A stretch of 10,905 bases of DNA, taken from assembly GCA_009702305.1 (NCBI GenBank), contig WLIH01000036.1, positions 1-10,905 on the forward strand, written 5' to 3'. This DNA comes from Actinomycetota bacterium. GTDB lineage: Bacteria; Actinomycetota; Actinomycetes; Propionibacteriales; Nocardioidaceae. Each line of letters begins with the position of its first letter. Position 1 is the stretch's first letter. Below the pieces are notes generated by a model. That model ran no database searches. It saw only the letters and a list, made by a program, of their open reading frames with translations, and was not told the DNA's origin. A program made the translations under genes and the position numbers. Shown here in pieces: positions 1 through 5,635 of this stretch.

Positions 1-2106
1 AGCATCGCCGACAACCTCCGACTCGCCCGGCCGGGCGCGACCGAGGCCGAGCTGTGGTCGGCGCTGCGCAGCGTGGCCCTCGAGGAGCGCGTCCGCACCC
101 TCCCCGACGGGCTCGACGACGGCCTCGGAGAGGACGGCGCCACCTTGTCGGCGGGCGAGCGCGCTCGGCTGGCGCTGGCGCGGGTGGTGGTCGCGGACCG
201 GCCGTGGGTCCTGCTCGACGAGCCCACCGCTCACGTCGACGAGCTCACCGAGCGCATCATCGCCGACACAATCGTCGACCTCGGACGGCGCGCAGGGGTC
301 GTGGTCGTCGCGCACCGCCCCGCCCTGGTCGCTCTCGCCGACCATCACGTCGTCCTGCCCGCTCCGCATCGTCCTCGGGTCGAGGCAGCCGAGACGTCGG
401 CGACCGGGCCGCTCCGCCGCGGCACGGCCACCCCGGCGTACGTCCCGGACTCCCCCGCCCGGGGGACCGTGCGTCGCCAGCTGGCTGTCGGCGCCGTGCT
501 GGGTGCCCTCGCCTCGGCCTCCGGGGTCGCGCTGACCGCGACGGCGGGCTGGCTGATCGTGCAGGCGTCGACGCGGCCTCCCGTGCTGACGCTGCTGGTG
601 GCGATCGTCGGCGTCCGGACCTTCGGGCTCGCCCGTCCGGCGCTGCGCTACGTCGAGCGCCTGACGTCGCACGACGCGGCGCTGCGACTGCTGGCGGCGC
701 GCCGGGTCCAGGTGTACGAGTCGATCGTGCCGTTGACCCCCGGCCGCCTCGGTCGGCGACGGGGAGACGTGCTCGCGTCGATCGTCGACGACGTCGACGC
801 CGTGGTCGATGCCGAGCTGCGGGTGCGGATGCCCGCCCGCACCGCGACGCTGGTCTCGTCGTGCGGCATCGCCGTCGCGACGCTCGTGCTGCCGCAGGCG
901 GGGATCGTGCTGGCGGCGTACTGCGTCGTCGCGGGACTCGGCTCGTGGACGATCGCCCGCATCGGCGCCGCCCGGGCGGAGCGCTCCTACGTCGACCGGC
1001 GCGCAGCCCTGTCCGAGATCGTGCACGACGCCATCCAGGTCCGCGAGGAGCTGCTCATGTGGCAGGCGGTCGACGCGACGTGCGACAGCGTCTCAGCGGC
1101 GAGCGCGGCGCTCGGCAGGTCCGGCACGTCCGCCGCCCGGTGGAGCGCGACGGCCCGGGCGTGGATCTCGGCGACGACGGGAGTCGCGGTGGCAGCGATG
1201 GCCTGGGCAGCGCTCGGTGGCCTCGACGGCGGCATCTCGGCCCCGATGGCAGCACTGCTCGTGCTGGTGCCGCTCGGCCTGAGCGAGGTGATCGCCCCAC
1301 TGCCCGACGCCGCGACCCTGAGCGTGCGCACCCGGGCGTCCGCAGCGCGACTCGCGGGACTCGAGCACGCGACACCGGCGGTGCGGGAGATCCCCGCGAC
1401 GGCTCACCCCCGCGGCACCGCCCTGGACGTGGAGAGAGTCCGCGGCCGGTGGCACGACGCCGCGCCGGTGACCTCCGAGGTGTCCTTCATGGCGGCGCCG
1501 GGCGAGCGGATCGGCATCGTCGGCGCCTCCGGGTCGGGCAAGAGCACGGTCGCAGCACTGCTGCTGCGATTCCTGGACCCGGTGGCCGGCACGATCAGCC
1601 TGGGAGGCGCCACGACGACGAGGATGGGCCTCGACGAGGTCCGCGCGCTCACGGGACTCGTCGACGACGACCCGCACGTCTTCGCCACGACGCTCCTCGA
1701 GAACGTCCGCCTGGCCCGACCCGGCGCCGATGCGCGCGCCGTCGAGTCCGCCCTCGGTCGTGCCGGCCTCGGCACCTGGCTGGACTCCCTGCCCTCCGGG
1801 CTGGACACCTGGCTCGGAGACGGGCACGGCGGCCTGTCCGGTGGCGAGCGTGCACGCCTGGGTCTGGCCCGGTGTCTCCTCGCCGACCAGCCGGTGCTGG
1901 TGCTCGACGAGCCGACCGCCCATCTCGATCACACGACCGCCCGTGCCCTGGCCGAGCACGTCCTGCGCGGTGAGCGGCGGACGACGGTCATCTGGATCAC
2001 CCACGACCCGGTCGGCCTCGAGCTCGTCGACCGCGTCGTCGACCTCGGACCCCACCCGTCGTACGTCTCGTCGGCGAGACGCGACGACCCGGCCGACCGC
2101 CGATGA
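1..2106 (+). CDS. cydDC: Fused CydDC-type thiol/heme ABC exporter, 5'-truncated
   Basis: The reading frame is open from the first base, so the start lies outside the window; 701 residues are visible. Residues 1-115 are the end of a first nucleotide-binding domain: signature LSAGE at 49-53, Walker B with D73-E74, and H105 as H-loop. A transmembrane domain of the CydC type follows at about 155-400; the stretch around 'AIVGVRTFGLARPALRYVER' is characteristic. A complete second nucleotide-binding domain comes next: Walker A GASGSGKST at 508-516, signature LSGGE at 612-616, Walker B D636-E637, H-loop H668. The order NBD-TMD-NBD means CydD and CydC halves are fused in one chain, as in many actinobacteria. 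CydDC exports glutathione or cysteine, or handles heme thiols, and is needed to assemble cytochrome bd oxidase; cydA and cydB would be expected just upstream, which cannot be checked here. The gene converges on the hsp20 gene with a 34-bp gap. Confidence 0.9.
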   Translation, partial: SIADNLRLARPGATEAELWSALRSVALEERVRTLPDGLDDGLGEDGATLSAGERARLALARVVVADRPWVLLDEPTAHVDELTERIIADTIVDLGRRAGVVVVAHRPALVALADHHVVLPAPHRPRVEAAETSATGPLRRGTATPAYVPDSPARGTVRRQLAVGAVLGALASASGVALTATAGWLIVQASTRPPVLTLLVAIVGVRTFGLARPALRYVERLTSHDAALRLLAARRVQVYESIVPLTPGRLGRRRGDVLASIVDDVDAVVDAELRVRMPARTATLVSSCGIAVATLVLPQAGIVLAAYCVVAGLGSWTIARIGAARAERSYVDRRAALSEIVHDAIQVREELLMWQAVDATCDSVSAASAALGRSGTSAARWSATARAWISATTGVAVAAMAWAALGGLDGGISAPMAALLVLVPLGLSEVIAPLPDAATLSVRTRASAARLAGLEHATPAVREIPATAHPRGTALDVERVRGRWHDAAPVTSEVSFMAAPGERIGIVGASGSGKSTVAALLLRFLDPVAGTISLGGATTTRMGLDEVRALTGLVDDDPHVFATTLLENVRLARPGADARAVESALGRAGLGTWLDSLPSGLDTWLGDGHGGLSGGERARLGLARCLLADQPVLVLDEPTAHLDHTTARALAEHVLRGERRTTVIWITHDPVGLELVDRVVDLGPHPSYVSSARRDDPADRR

Positions 2107-2140
2107 GGGTGCATCTCGACGACGGTCGACCGGGCCGTGA

Positions 2141-2446
2141 TCAGCGCCAGGTGCCCGGCTGCCGGATCGGCATCGAGATGGTGACGACACCGGCCTCGCA
2201 GTCAGCGCGCACATCGCTCGGCGTGATCCCGGCCGGGATGCTGTAGACCCGCTGGAAGCGCGGGGTCGTGTGCTTGGCCCGCAGCGTCAGGGTGGGTCCG
2301 TCCACGCTGATCTCGAGCTGGGTGGAGTCCCCACCGGGCACCCGGGCCCGGATCATCCAGCGATCCCCCTCCTGGAACTCGCCGAGCGCCCGCACTGATC
2401 CGCCCGGACCTGCGCCACGCCCCCGTGGTGTCGGTGCTGCCGCCAT
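2141..2446 (-). CDS. Very short Hsp20 / alpha-crystallin family protein
   Basis: A 101-residue protein that is almost only an alpha-crystallin domain. The segment W30-P37 matches the start of the domain ('WMIRARVPG'), E45-R56 the strand ending in 'VDGPTLTLRA', and F64-P71 plus A81-P93 the hallmark 'F.R.y.IP' and 'A...AGVVTISMP' (the A-x-x-x-n-G-V-L motif). Family members are usually about 140-150 residues. Here the N-terminal arm is cut to about 25 Gly/Pro/Ala-rich residues, the loop between the central strands is very short, and no I-x-I tail motif is seen, so large oligomers may not form. The ATG at 2446 is chosen because a purine-rich SD (GGGGAG) sits 5 nt upstream. An upstream in-frame start at 2557 would run the protein up to the putative promoter boxes and adds only low-complexity residues. 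Small heat-shock proteins hold unfolded proteins without ATP. It is divergent from the Usp gene, implying shared stress control. Confidence 0.85.
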   Translation of the reverse strand: MAAAPTPRGRGAGPGGSVRALGEFQEGDRWMIRARVPGGDSTQLEISVDGPTLTLRAKHTTPRFQRVYSIPAGITPSDVRADCEAGVVTISMPIRQPGTWR

Positions 2447-2559
2447 CTCCACTCCCCCCGGCCGGGCCGCGCAGCCCGGAGCCGTGTCCGGACCCCGAGC
2501 CACCGGAGCGGGCGCCCTGCCCACCGGCTCAGCGTCCGCGCAGACACCGCGCCGCACCA

Positions 2560-2573
2560 GGGACCAAGGGCCC
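2560..2573. promoter_or_regulatory. DosR/DevR-like box 1 in hsp20-usp gap
   Basis: GGGACCAAGGGCCC matches the known DosR/DevR core GGGACTWWAGTCCC at 11 of 14 positions. It lies 114 bp upstream of the hsp20 ATG and 92 bp before the usp ATG. The match count is by eye. In Mycobacterium tuberculosis DosR drives hspX (an Hsp20) and several usp genes, so the target types agree. No DosR-family (NarL-type) regulator is in the window. The rest of the 218-bp gap (2447-2664) is G+C-rich; no clear -35/-10 pair was recognised in it. Confidence 0.5.
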
Positions 2574-2593
2574 GAGTCGACCGCACCGCCACT

Positions 2594-2607
2594 GGGCCTT
2601 TGGTCCT
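2594..2607. promoter_or_regulatory. DosR/DevR-like box 2 in hsp20-usp gap
   Basis: GGGCCTTTGGTCCT matches GGGACTWWAGTCCC at 11 of 14 positions. The flanked form GGGCCTTTGGTCCTGG (2594-2609) is close to the reverse complement of box 1 with its flank (2557-2573), differing by one substitution and one missing C. The two sites therefore face opposite ways, 34 bp centre to centre, one towards each divergent gene. Each is followed on the + strand by a GTCGACCG octamer (2576-2583 and 2609-2616). Box 2 lies 57 bp upstream of the usp start, a plausible activator position. Confidence 0.5.
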
Positions 2608-2614
2608 GGTCGAC

Positions 2615-2629
2615 CGGGCCTCAGGCCCG
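2615..2629. repeat. Perfect 6-bp inverted repeat upstream of usp
   Basis: CGGGCC-TCA-GGCCCG is a perfect hyphenated palindrome (6-bp arms, 3-nt loop), 35 bp before the usp ATG. It could be a third protein-binding half-site pair or a hairpin in the usp leader. It does not fit the DosR spacing (3 nt between arms rather than 4). In DNA this G+C-rich such a repeat can also arise by chance. Confidence 0.4.
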
Positions 2630-2664
2630 TACGACGGCGGCCGCGTCGTCGGGAGCATGGCTTC

Positions 2665-3528
2665 ATGGACAGCACCCGGATCGCGCTCGGCAGCATCGTC
2701 GTCGGCATCGACGGCTCCGATGCCTCCCACGAGGCGTTGGCGTGGGCACACGAGCAGGCGCTCCTCGAGGGGCGCGGACTCTCGCTGCTGCACGCGCTCG
2801 CGCCACTGAGCGGGGGCGTCCGCGCCTCCCTGATCTCCGCCGGGATCGATCCGGTGACCCTCCGGGTGCAGACCAGGCAGGACGCTCGCCACCTGCTGGA
2901 GGCCGCTCGCGCCGTCGTCGCGGACCGCAGCCCCGACGTCGACGTCGCGACCAGTCTCGTGGAGCTGGATGCCCGCGAGGCCCTCGTCGACGTCTCCCAC
3001 GACGCGTCGCTGGTGGTCGTCGGCTCGCGCGGACTCGGGCCGCTCCTCAGCCTGGTGATGGGATCGGTGAGCCTGTCCGTCGCCCAGCGCGCGGCGTGCC
3101 CGGTCCTGGTGCACCGCCCGCACGACGGCATCCGTCGCGGCATCCTGGTCGGCGTCGACGGATCGCCGCGATCCATGCCGGCCCTGGAGTTCGCGTTCCG
3201 TCAGGCGTCGCTGCGAGGTGAGCCTCTGACCGTGACGCACTGCTTCTGGGACGTCGCCGCCCAGGACGCGGGCCTCAGCGAGATCCGTCGAGTGCTGGCG
3301 GAGATGACGGGCGCGATGAGGGAGAAGTTCCCCGACGTCGACTGGCAGGTGCGCCTCGAGCACGGCCTGGCCGACGTGTGCCTGGCCCAGGAGTCCGATG
3401 TCGCGGACCTGGTCGTCATCGGCCGCACCCATCCGCGCCGTCACCTGCCCTTCCTGGCGCCGGGGGTCGCCACGGCGGTCCTGGAGCACGCGCGCAGCAA
3501 CGTCGCCCTCGTCCCGGACGTCGGATGA
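2665..3528 (+). CDS. Tandem-domain universal stress protein (UspA family)
   Basis: 287 residues, the usual length of the two-domain actinobacterial Usp. Domain 1 (about 8-148) begins with 'IVVGIDGS' (D16) and holds a complete ATP-binding motif G-x2-G-x9-G-S: G120, G123, G133-S134. Domain 2 (about 158-287) begins with 'ILVGVDGS' (D165), but its motif is degraded: G253-x2-H256 and then G267-V268 after ten residues. Nucleotide binding is therefore likely only in the first domain. The ATG at 2665 is chosen for the position of the first Usp strand and the GGGAG at 2651-2655; an ATG at 2657 is in another frame. Usp proteins bind ATP and support survival under hypoxia or growth arrest; their exact target is generally unknown. 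The response regulator gene starts 25 nt downstream on the same strand, so the two may be cotranscribed. The putative DosR-like boxes lie upstream. Confidence 0.92.
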   Translation: MDSTRIALGSIVVGIDGSDASHEALAWAHEQALLEGRGLSLLHALAPLSGGVRASLISAGIDPVTLRVQTRQDARHLLEAARAVVADRSPDVDVATSLVELDAREALVDVSHDASLVVVGSRGLGPLLSLVMGSVSLSVAQRAACPVLVHRPHDGIRRGILVGVDGSPRSMPALEFAFRQASLRGEPLTVTHCFWDVAAQDAGLSEIRRVLAEMTGAMREKFPDVDWQVRLEHGLADVCLAQESDVADLVVIGRTHPRRHLPFLAPGVATAVLEHARSNVALVPDVG

Positions 3529-3553
3529 TGCCCGGGCACGATCGGCGGGCCTC

Positions 3554-4528
3554 GTGCGTCTGCTGCTGATCGAGGACGACGCCGAGCTGCGCTCGGGACT
3601 GGTCGCCGCCCTGTCGGCCCGCGGACACCAGGTCACCGGCACGGGCACCGGCACCGAGGGGCTGCGCCTCCTCGAGGACCCGCCGGACATCGTGCTCACG
3701 GACCTCGGGCTCCCGGACGTTGACGGTGTCGACCTGATCGCCCGGATCCGGGCCATCTCGCAGGTGCCCGTCGTGGTGATGAGCGGCAACCGTGAGCGAG
3801 GGGTGGCAGCGCGGGCCCTGGACGCCGGAGCAGACGATTACGTGCCCAAGCCCTTCCATCTCGACGACCTCGAGGCACGACTGCGGGCCGCGGCACGCCG
3901 ACCCGCGATCGCCGCCCCGTTGCGCCACGTGCGCGCTGGCGACCTCCACCTCGACCTGGACGCGCGGCGCGCCGACCTGGAGGGCCGGGAGGTCTCACTG
4001 ACCCCGACCGAGTGGAGGGTCCTCGCAGCCCTGGTGGCCGGGCGCGGCAGTGTCGTCAGCTACCGCACGCTGGGCCGCACGGTGTGGGGCGACACCAGCT
4101 ACGTCCGGGCCACCGAGAGCCTGCGGGTCCATGTCGGCGCGCTCCGGACCAAGCTCGGAGGCGGCGATGACCGGTGCGGACCGATCACCACGGCCAGCGG
4201 CGTCGGCTACCGCTGGTCGACAGACGACGACGCCGGGCCCGACGCGGGACCTGACGCGGGGCCCGACACGGGGCCCGACACGGGGCCCGACACGGGGCCC
4301 GAGGACGTCCACTGCCCGCCGGACGACGCGGTCGTGCGGACCGATCGCGCCCTGCGCCACGACCTGTTCAACTGCGTGGCGTCCCTGTCGGTGATCGCCG
4401 GGCTCCTCGACCCCTCGTTCGAGGCCGATCCGGCGGCAGAGGAGCTGGCTCGCCGGCGGATCGGGCCGGCGGTCGACCGACTGCGCGATCTCGCCGCGGA
4501 GATGTCAGCGCGCCTCGACCCGCCGTGA
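3554..4528 (+). CDS. OmpR/KdpE-type response regulator with repeat linker and C-terminal DHp-like tail
   Basis: 324 residues from a GTG start, about 95 more than a normal OmpR-type regulator. The receiver domain (1-115) has the acidic pocket E7-D8-D9, phospho-acceptor D50, switch S77 and K99. The winged-helix domain (about 126-222) carries 'SLTPTEWRVLAALV' (148-161), 'ESLRVHVGALRTKL' (188-201) and the final 'GVGYRW' hairpin. Then come a GPDA/GPDT repeat linker (228-249) and a 70-residue helical tail with R268-H269-D270-L271-F272-N273, which resembles the phospho-histidine helix of Spo0B-type phosphotransferases. No ATP-binding domain follows. The GTG at 3554 places the first beta strand ('VRLLLIEDD') at the N terminus; its SD is weak (GCGGG). 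The gene lies 25 nt after usp and about 100 nt before the signalling operon ending in a histidine kinase. As an OmpR-type protein it should bind direct repeats; a candidate site follows it at 4545-4573. Confidence 0.9.
   Translation: MRLLLIEDDAELRSGLVAALSARGHQVTGTGTGTEGLRLLEDPPDIVLTDLGLPDVDGVDLIARIRAISQVPVVVMSGNRERGVAARALDAGADDYVPKPFHLDDLEARLRAAARRPAIAAPLRHVRAGDLHLDLDARRADLEGREVSLTPTEWRVLAALVAGRGSVVSYRTLGRTVWGDTSYVRATESLRVHVGALRTKLGGGDDRCGPITTASGVGYRWSTDDDAGPDAGPDAGPDTGPDTGPDTGPEDVHCPPDDAVVRTDRALRHDLFNCVASLSVIAGLLDPSFEADPAAEELARRRIGPAVDRLRDLAAEMSARLDPP
4235..4303 (+). repeat. Tandem 12-bp repeat encoding a GPD(A/T) linker
   Basis: Five in-frame copies of a 12-bp unit (GGGCCCGACACG or close variants) plus a partial sixth. 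They encode GPDA, GPDA, GPDT, GPDT, GPDT, GP (residues 228-249). Copies 3 to 5 are identical; copies 1 and 2 differ at a few bases. The result is an acidic, proline-rich and probably extended tether between the DNA-binding domain and the HDLFN tail. Identical tandem copies suggest recent slippage, so copy number may vary between strains. Confidence 0.9.
4346..4516 (+). other. Putative orphan DHp/Spo0B-like phosphotransfer segment (residues 265-321 of the regulator)
   Basis: The segment reads as two amphipathic helices. Helix 1 is R265 to about L285 with 'ALRHDLFNCVASLSVIAGLL'; helix 2 is about A294 to L321, Arg/Glu/Leu-rich. The H-D-x-x-N arrangement (H269, D270, N273) followed by a leucine/isoleucine helix is that of Spo0B-type and related dimerisation/phosphotransfer helices, in which the His is phosphorylated. 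There is no N-box or G-box afterwards, and the protein stops at P324. By family knowledge such a domain can pass phosphate between receivers but cannot autophosphorylate. Alternatively it is only a dimerisation helix pair. Confidence 0.45.
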
Positions 4529-4544
4529 GCCCGCGCAGCACCGG

Positions 4545-4573
4545 ACAAAGTTACAAAGATCCGCGAAAGATCC
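4545..4573. promoter_or_regulatory. Direct repeats in a low-GC patch, candidate OmpR-type operator/promoter
   Basis: The gap between the regulator and the next gene (4529-4629) contains an AT-richer patch, striking against its surroundings. AAAGATCC occurs at 4555-4562 and again at 4566-4573, a spacing of 11 bp or one helical turn. ACAAAG occurs at 4545-4550 and 4553-4558. OmpR-family dimers bind two direct half-sites 10-11 bp apart. The patch ends 56 bp before the next start codon. No textbook -35/-10 pair is clear, so the promoter function is inferred. Confidence 0.45.
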
Positions 4574-4616
4574 CTGGGGAGGGTGACCGGTCGGGTCGAA
4601 GAGCATCACGACACCC

Positions 4617-4623
4617 AGGAGGA
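4617..4623 (+). promoter_or_regulatory. Strong Shine-Dalgarno fixing the 4630 start
   Basis: AGGAGGA, ending 6 nt before the ATG at 4630. This is the best SD seen in the window and decides the start of the small gene. A GTG at 4525, overlapping the regulator's stop codon in the same frame, is less likely, because the extra 35 residues would cover the AT-richer repeat patch. Confidence 0.8.
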
Positions 4624-4629
4624 CCCGAC

Positions 4630-4965
4630 ATGCTGACCATCGTCATCCCCGCCGACGGCGCGGACATCCGACGCGACACCCTCGTCGATGTCGCCCACCA
4701 CCAGCTCCAGCTCGACCGCGGGCTGGAGCCCGGGGAGCTCGTCGTCGCGGTCTTCCTCGACGACTCGACCTGGCTCGCCGAGGTCGTGGACCTCGAGTTC
4801 ACGCTCGGCGAGACCCGCTACCTGCTCCGCGCCACCCACCCGCGCGGCCAGCGCGTCGCGCCGGCGCCGGAGCGCGGGCGGCCGGTGACCACAGCACAGG
4901 TCACCTACCTGCTCGACCTCATGGCGTCGGAGCGCCTCACCACGGCGACGGCGCCGCGATCATGA
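4630..4965 (+). CDS. Small unknown protein of the signalling operon (first gene)
   Basis: 111 residues, family not recognised. No signal peptide or membrane segment is seen. The sequence alternates short hydrophobic strands ('MLTIVIP', 'LVVAVFLDD', 'TWLAEVVDLEF', 'TRYLLRATH') with charged loops, then a helix near 'TAQVTYLLDLMASERL' (about 88-103). This suggests a small soluble beta-rich domain. It has the strongest ribosome-binding site of the cluster and its stop overlaps the start of the CheY-like gene (ATGA), so its translation is probably coupled to that gene. Its place ahead of a receiver and kinase suggests a partner or sensor-input role in that pathway; this is inference from context only. 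A high start-site certainty comes from the SD at 4617-4623. Confidence 0.75.
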   Translation: MLTIVIPADGADIRRDTLVDVAHHQLQLDRGLEPGELVVAVFLDDSTWLAEVVDLEFTLGETRYLLRATHPRGQRVAPAPERGRPVTTAQVTYLLDLMASERLTTATAPRS

Positions 4966-5339
4966 GCACCATCCTGGTCGCCGACGACGAGGCCGACCTG
5001 CGCGACCTGATGGCCGTCGTCCTGGAGTCGGCCGGCCACGACGTGATCACCGCCCGCGACGGGGTGCACGCCATCGCGCAGAGCGCTGCCCACCAGATCG
5101 ACCTCGTCGTCCTCGACGTGATGATGCCCCGCGCCACCGGCGTCGAGGTGCTGGGCGAGATCCGGGCCCGCTCCGGCTCCCAGCCCGCGGTCCTGATGCT
5201 CTCGGCCCTGTGCAGCCGAGCCGACATCCGAGCCGGCTACATCGCCGGCGCCGACGACTACATCGCTAAGCCGTTCTCGATGCAGGAGTTCGTCGACCGC
5301 GTGCACACCCTCCTCGACGAGCGGGCCGTGCTGGCATGA
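4962..5339 (+). CDS. Stand-alone CheY/Spo0F-like receiver protein
   Basis: 125 residues, a single receiver domain without an output domain. The acidic pocket is D8-D9, the phospho-acceptor D52 in 'LVVLDVMMP', the switch residue S81 in 'VLMLSA', and K103 in 'IAKPF'; all key residues are present, so it should be phosphorylated. The ATG lies in an ATGA overlap with the upstream gene, and its own stop overlaps the next start in the same way. Single-domain receivers act either by protein contact or as phosphate shuttles between a kinase and a phosphotransferase (Spo0F, CheY). With the kinase gene two positions downstream and a phosphotransfer-like tail on the nearby OmpR-type regulator, a shuttle role is plausible but not shown. 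Confidence 0.93.
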   Translation: MSTILVADDEADLRDLMAVVLESAGHDVITARDGVHAIAQSAAHQIDLVVLDVMMPRATGVEVLGEIRARSGSQPAVLMLSALCSRADIRAGYIAGADDYIAKPFSMQEFVDRVHTLLDERAVLA

Positions 5340-5632
5340 GCGGGCCAGCCACCGTCGTGGTCGAGACCGACCACCACCTCGCCCTGGCGCCGCTCGCGAG
5401 CCTGGTGTGCATCGAGATGCCTGCCGGGCTGCCCGCGCTGGGCTCGCGGATCGTGCTCCGGGGATTGGACGGCGCCATGCGGGACGCGATCGTCACGACC
5501 GTCGATCCTCGCAGCGGTGCGATCGCCGCTGCGGTCGGCTGGCCGGTCACCCGCCGTCAGCTCATCGAGCGCGGCTATGCGTGGTCCGGTCTCCGGCACG
5601 ACGGCGGCCTCCGCTTCGTGGTCTGCGGGTGA
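5336..5632 (+). CDS. Small unknown protein between receiver and kinase
   Basis: 98 residues, family not recognised. The start is the ATG of an ATGA overlap with the receiver gene. No signal peptide or membrane span is seen. It has beta-rich blocks ('ATVVVETDHHLA', 'LVCIEMPAGLPALGSRIVLRG', 'DAIVTTVDPRSGAIAAAVGW') and ends in 'GLRFVVCG'. The middle, a short barrel-like run with repeated Gly turns, is compatible with a small SH3- or PilZ-like barrel, but no fold can be assigned by eye. The kinase gene begins 3 nt after its stop (or 30 nt, if the ATG is used). Being locked between the two signalling genes by overlapping codons suggests that it works with them, perhaps as an adaptor. Confidence 0.75.
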   Translation: MSGPATVVVETDHHLALAPLASLVCIEMPAGLPALGSRIVLRGLDGAMRDAIVTTVDPRSGAIAAAVGWPVTRRQLIERGYAWSGLRHDGGLRFVVCG

Positions 5633-5635
5633 GGC

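Noticed and set aside
54..1973. A 639-codon plus-strand frame overlapping cydDC
   Set aside because: It is almost entirely Arg/Ala/Gly/Pro low-complexity sequence. The overlapping frame has ABC transporter motifs throughout.
2123..2132. CGGTCGACCG palindrome in the gap between cydDC and hsp20 as a terminator
   Set aside because: It has no loop and no T-run. GTCGAC-containing palindromes are frequent in DNA of this composition.
2353..3789. A 478-codon minus-strand open frame opposite usp and the regulator
   Set aside because: It crosses two well-supported plus-strand genes and the promoter gap, and its translation resembles no family.
4525..4629. GTG at 4525 as the start of the first small signalling-operon gene (GTGA overlap with the regulator)
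   Set aside because: The ATG at 4630 has a near-perfect SD, and the extra 35 residues would cover the AT-richer direct-repeat patch. It is not fully excluded.
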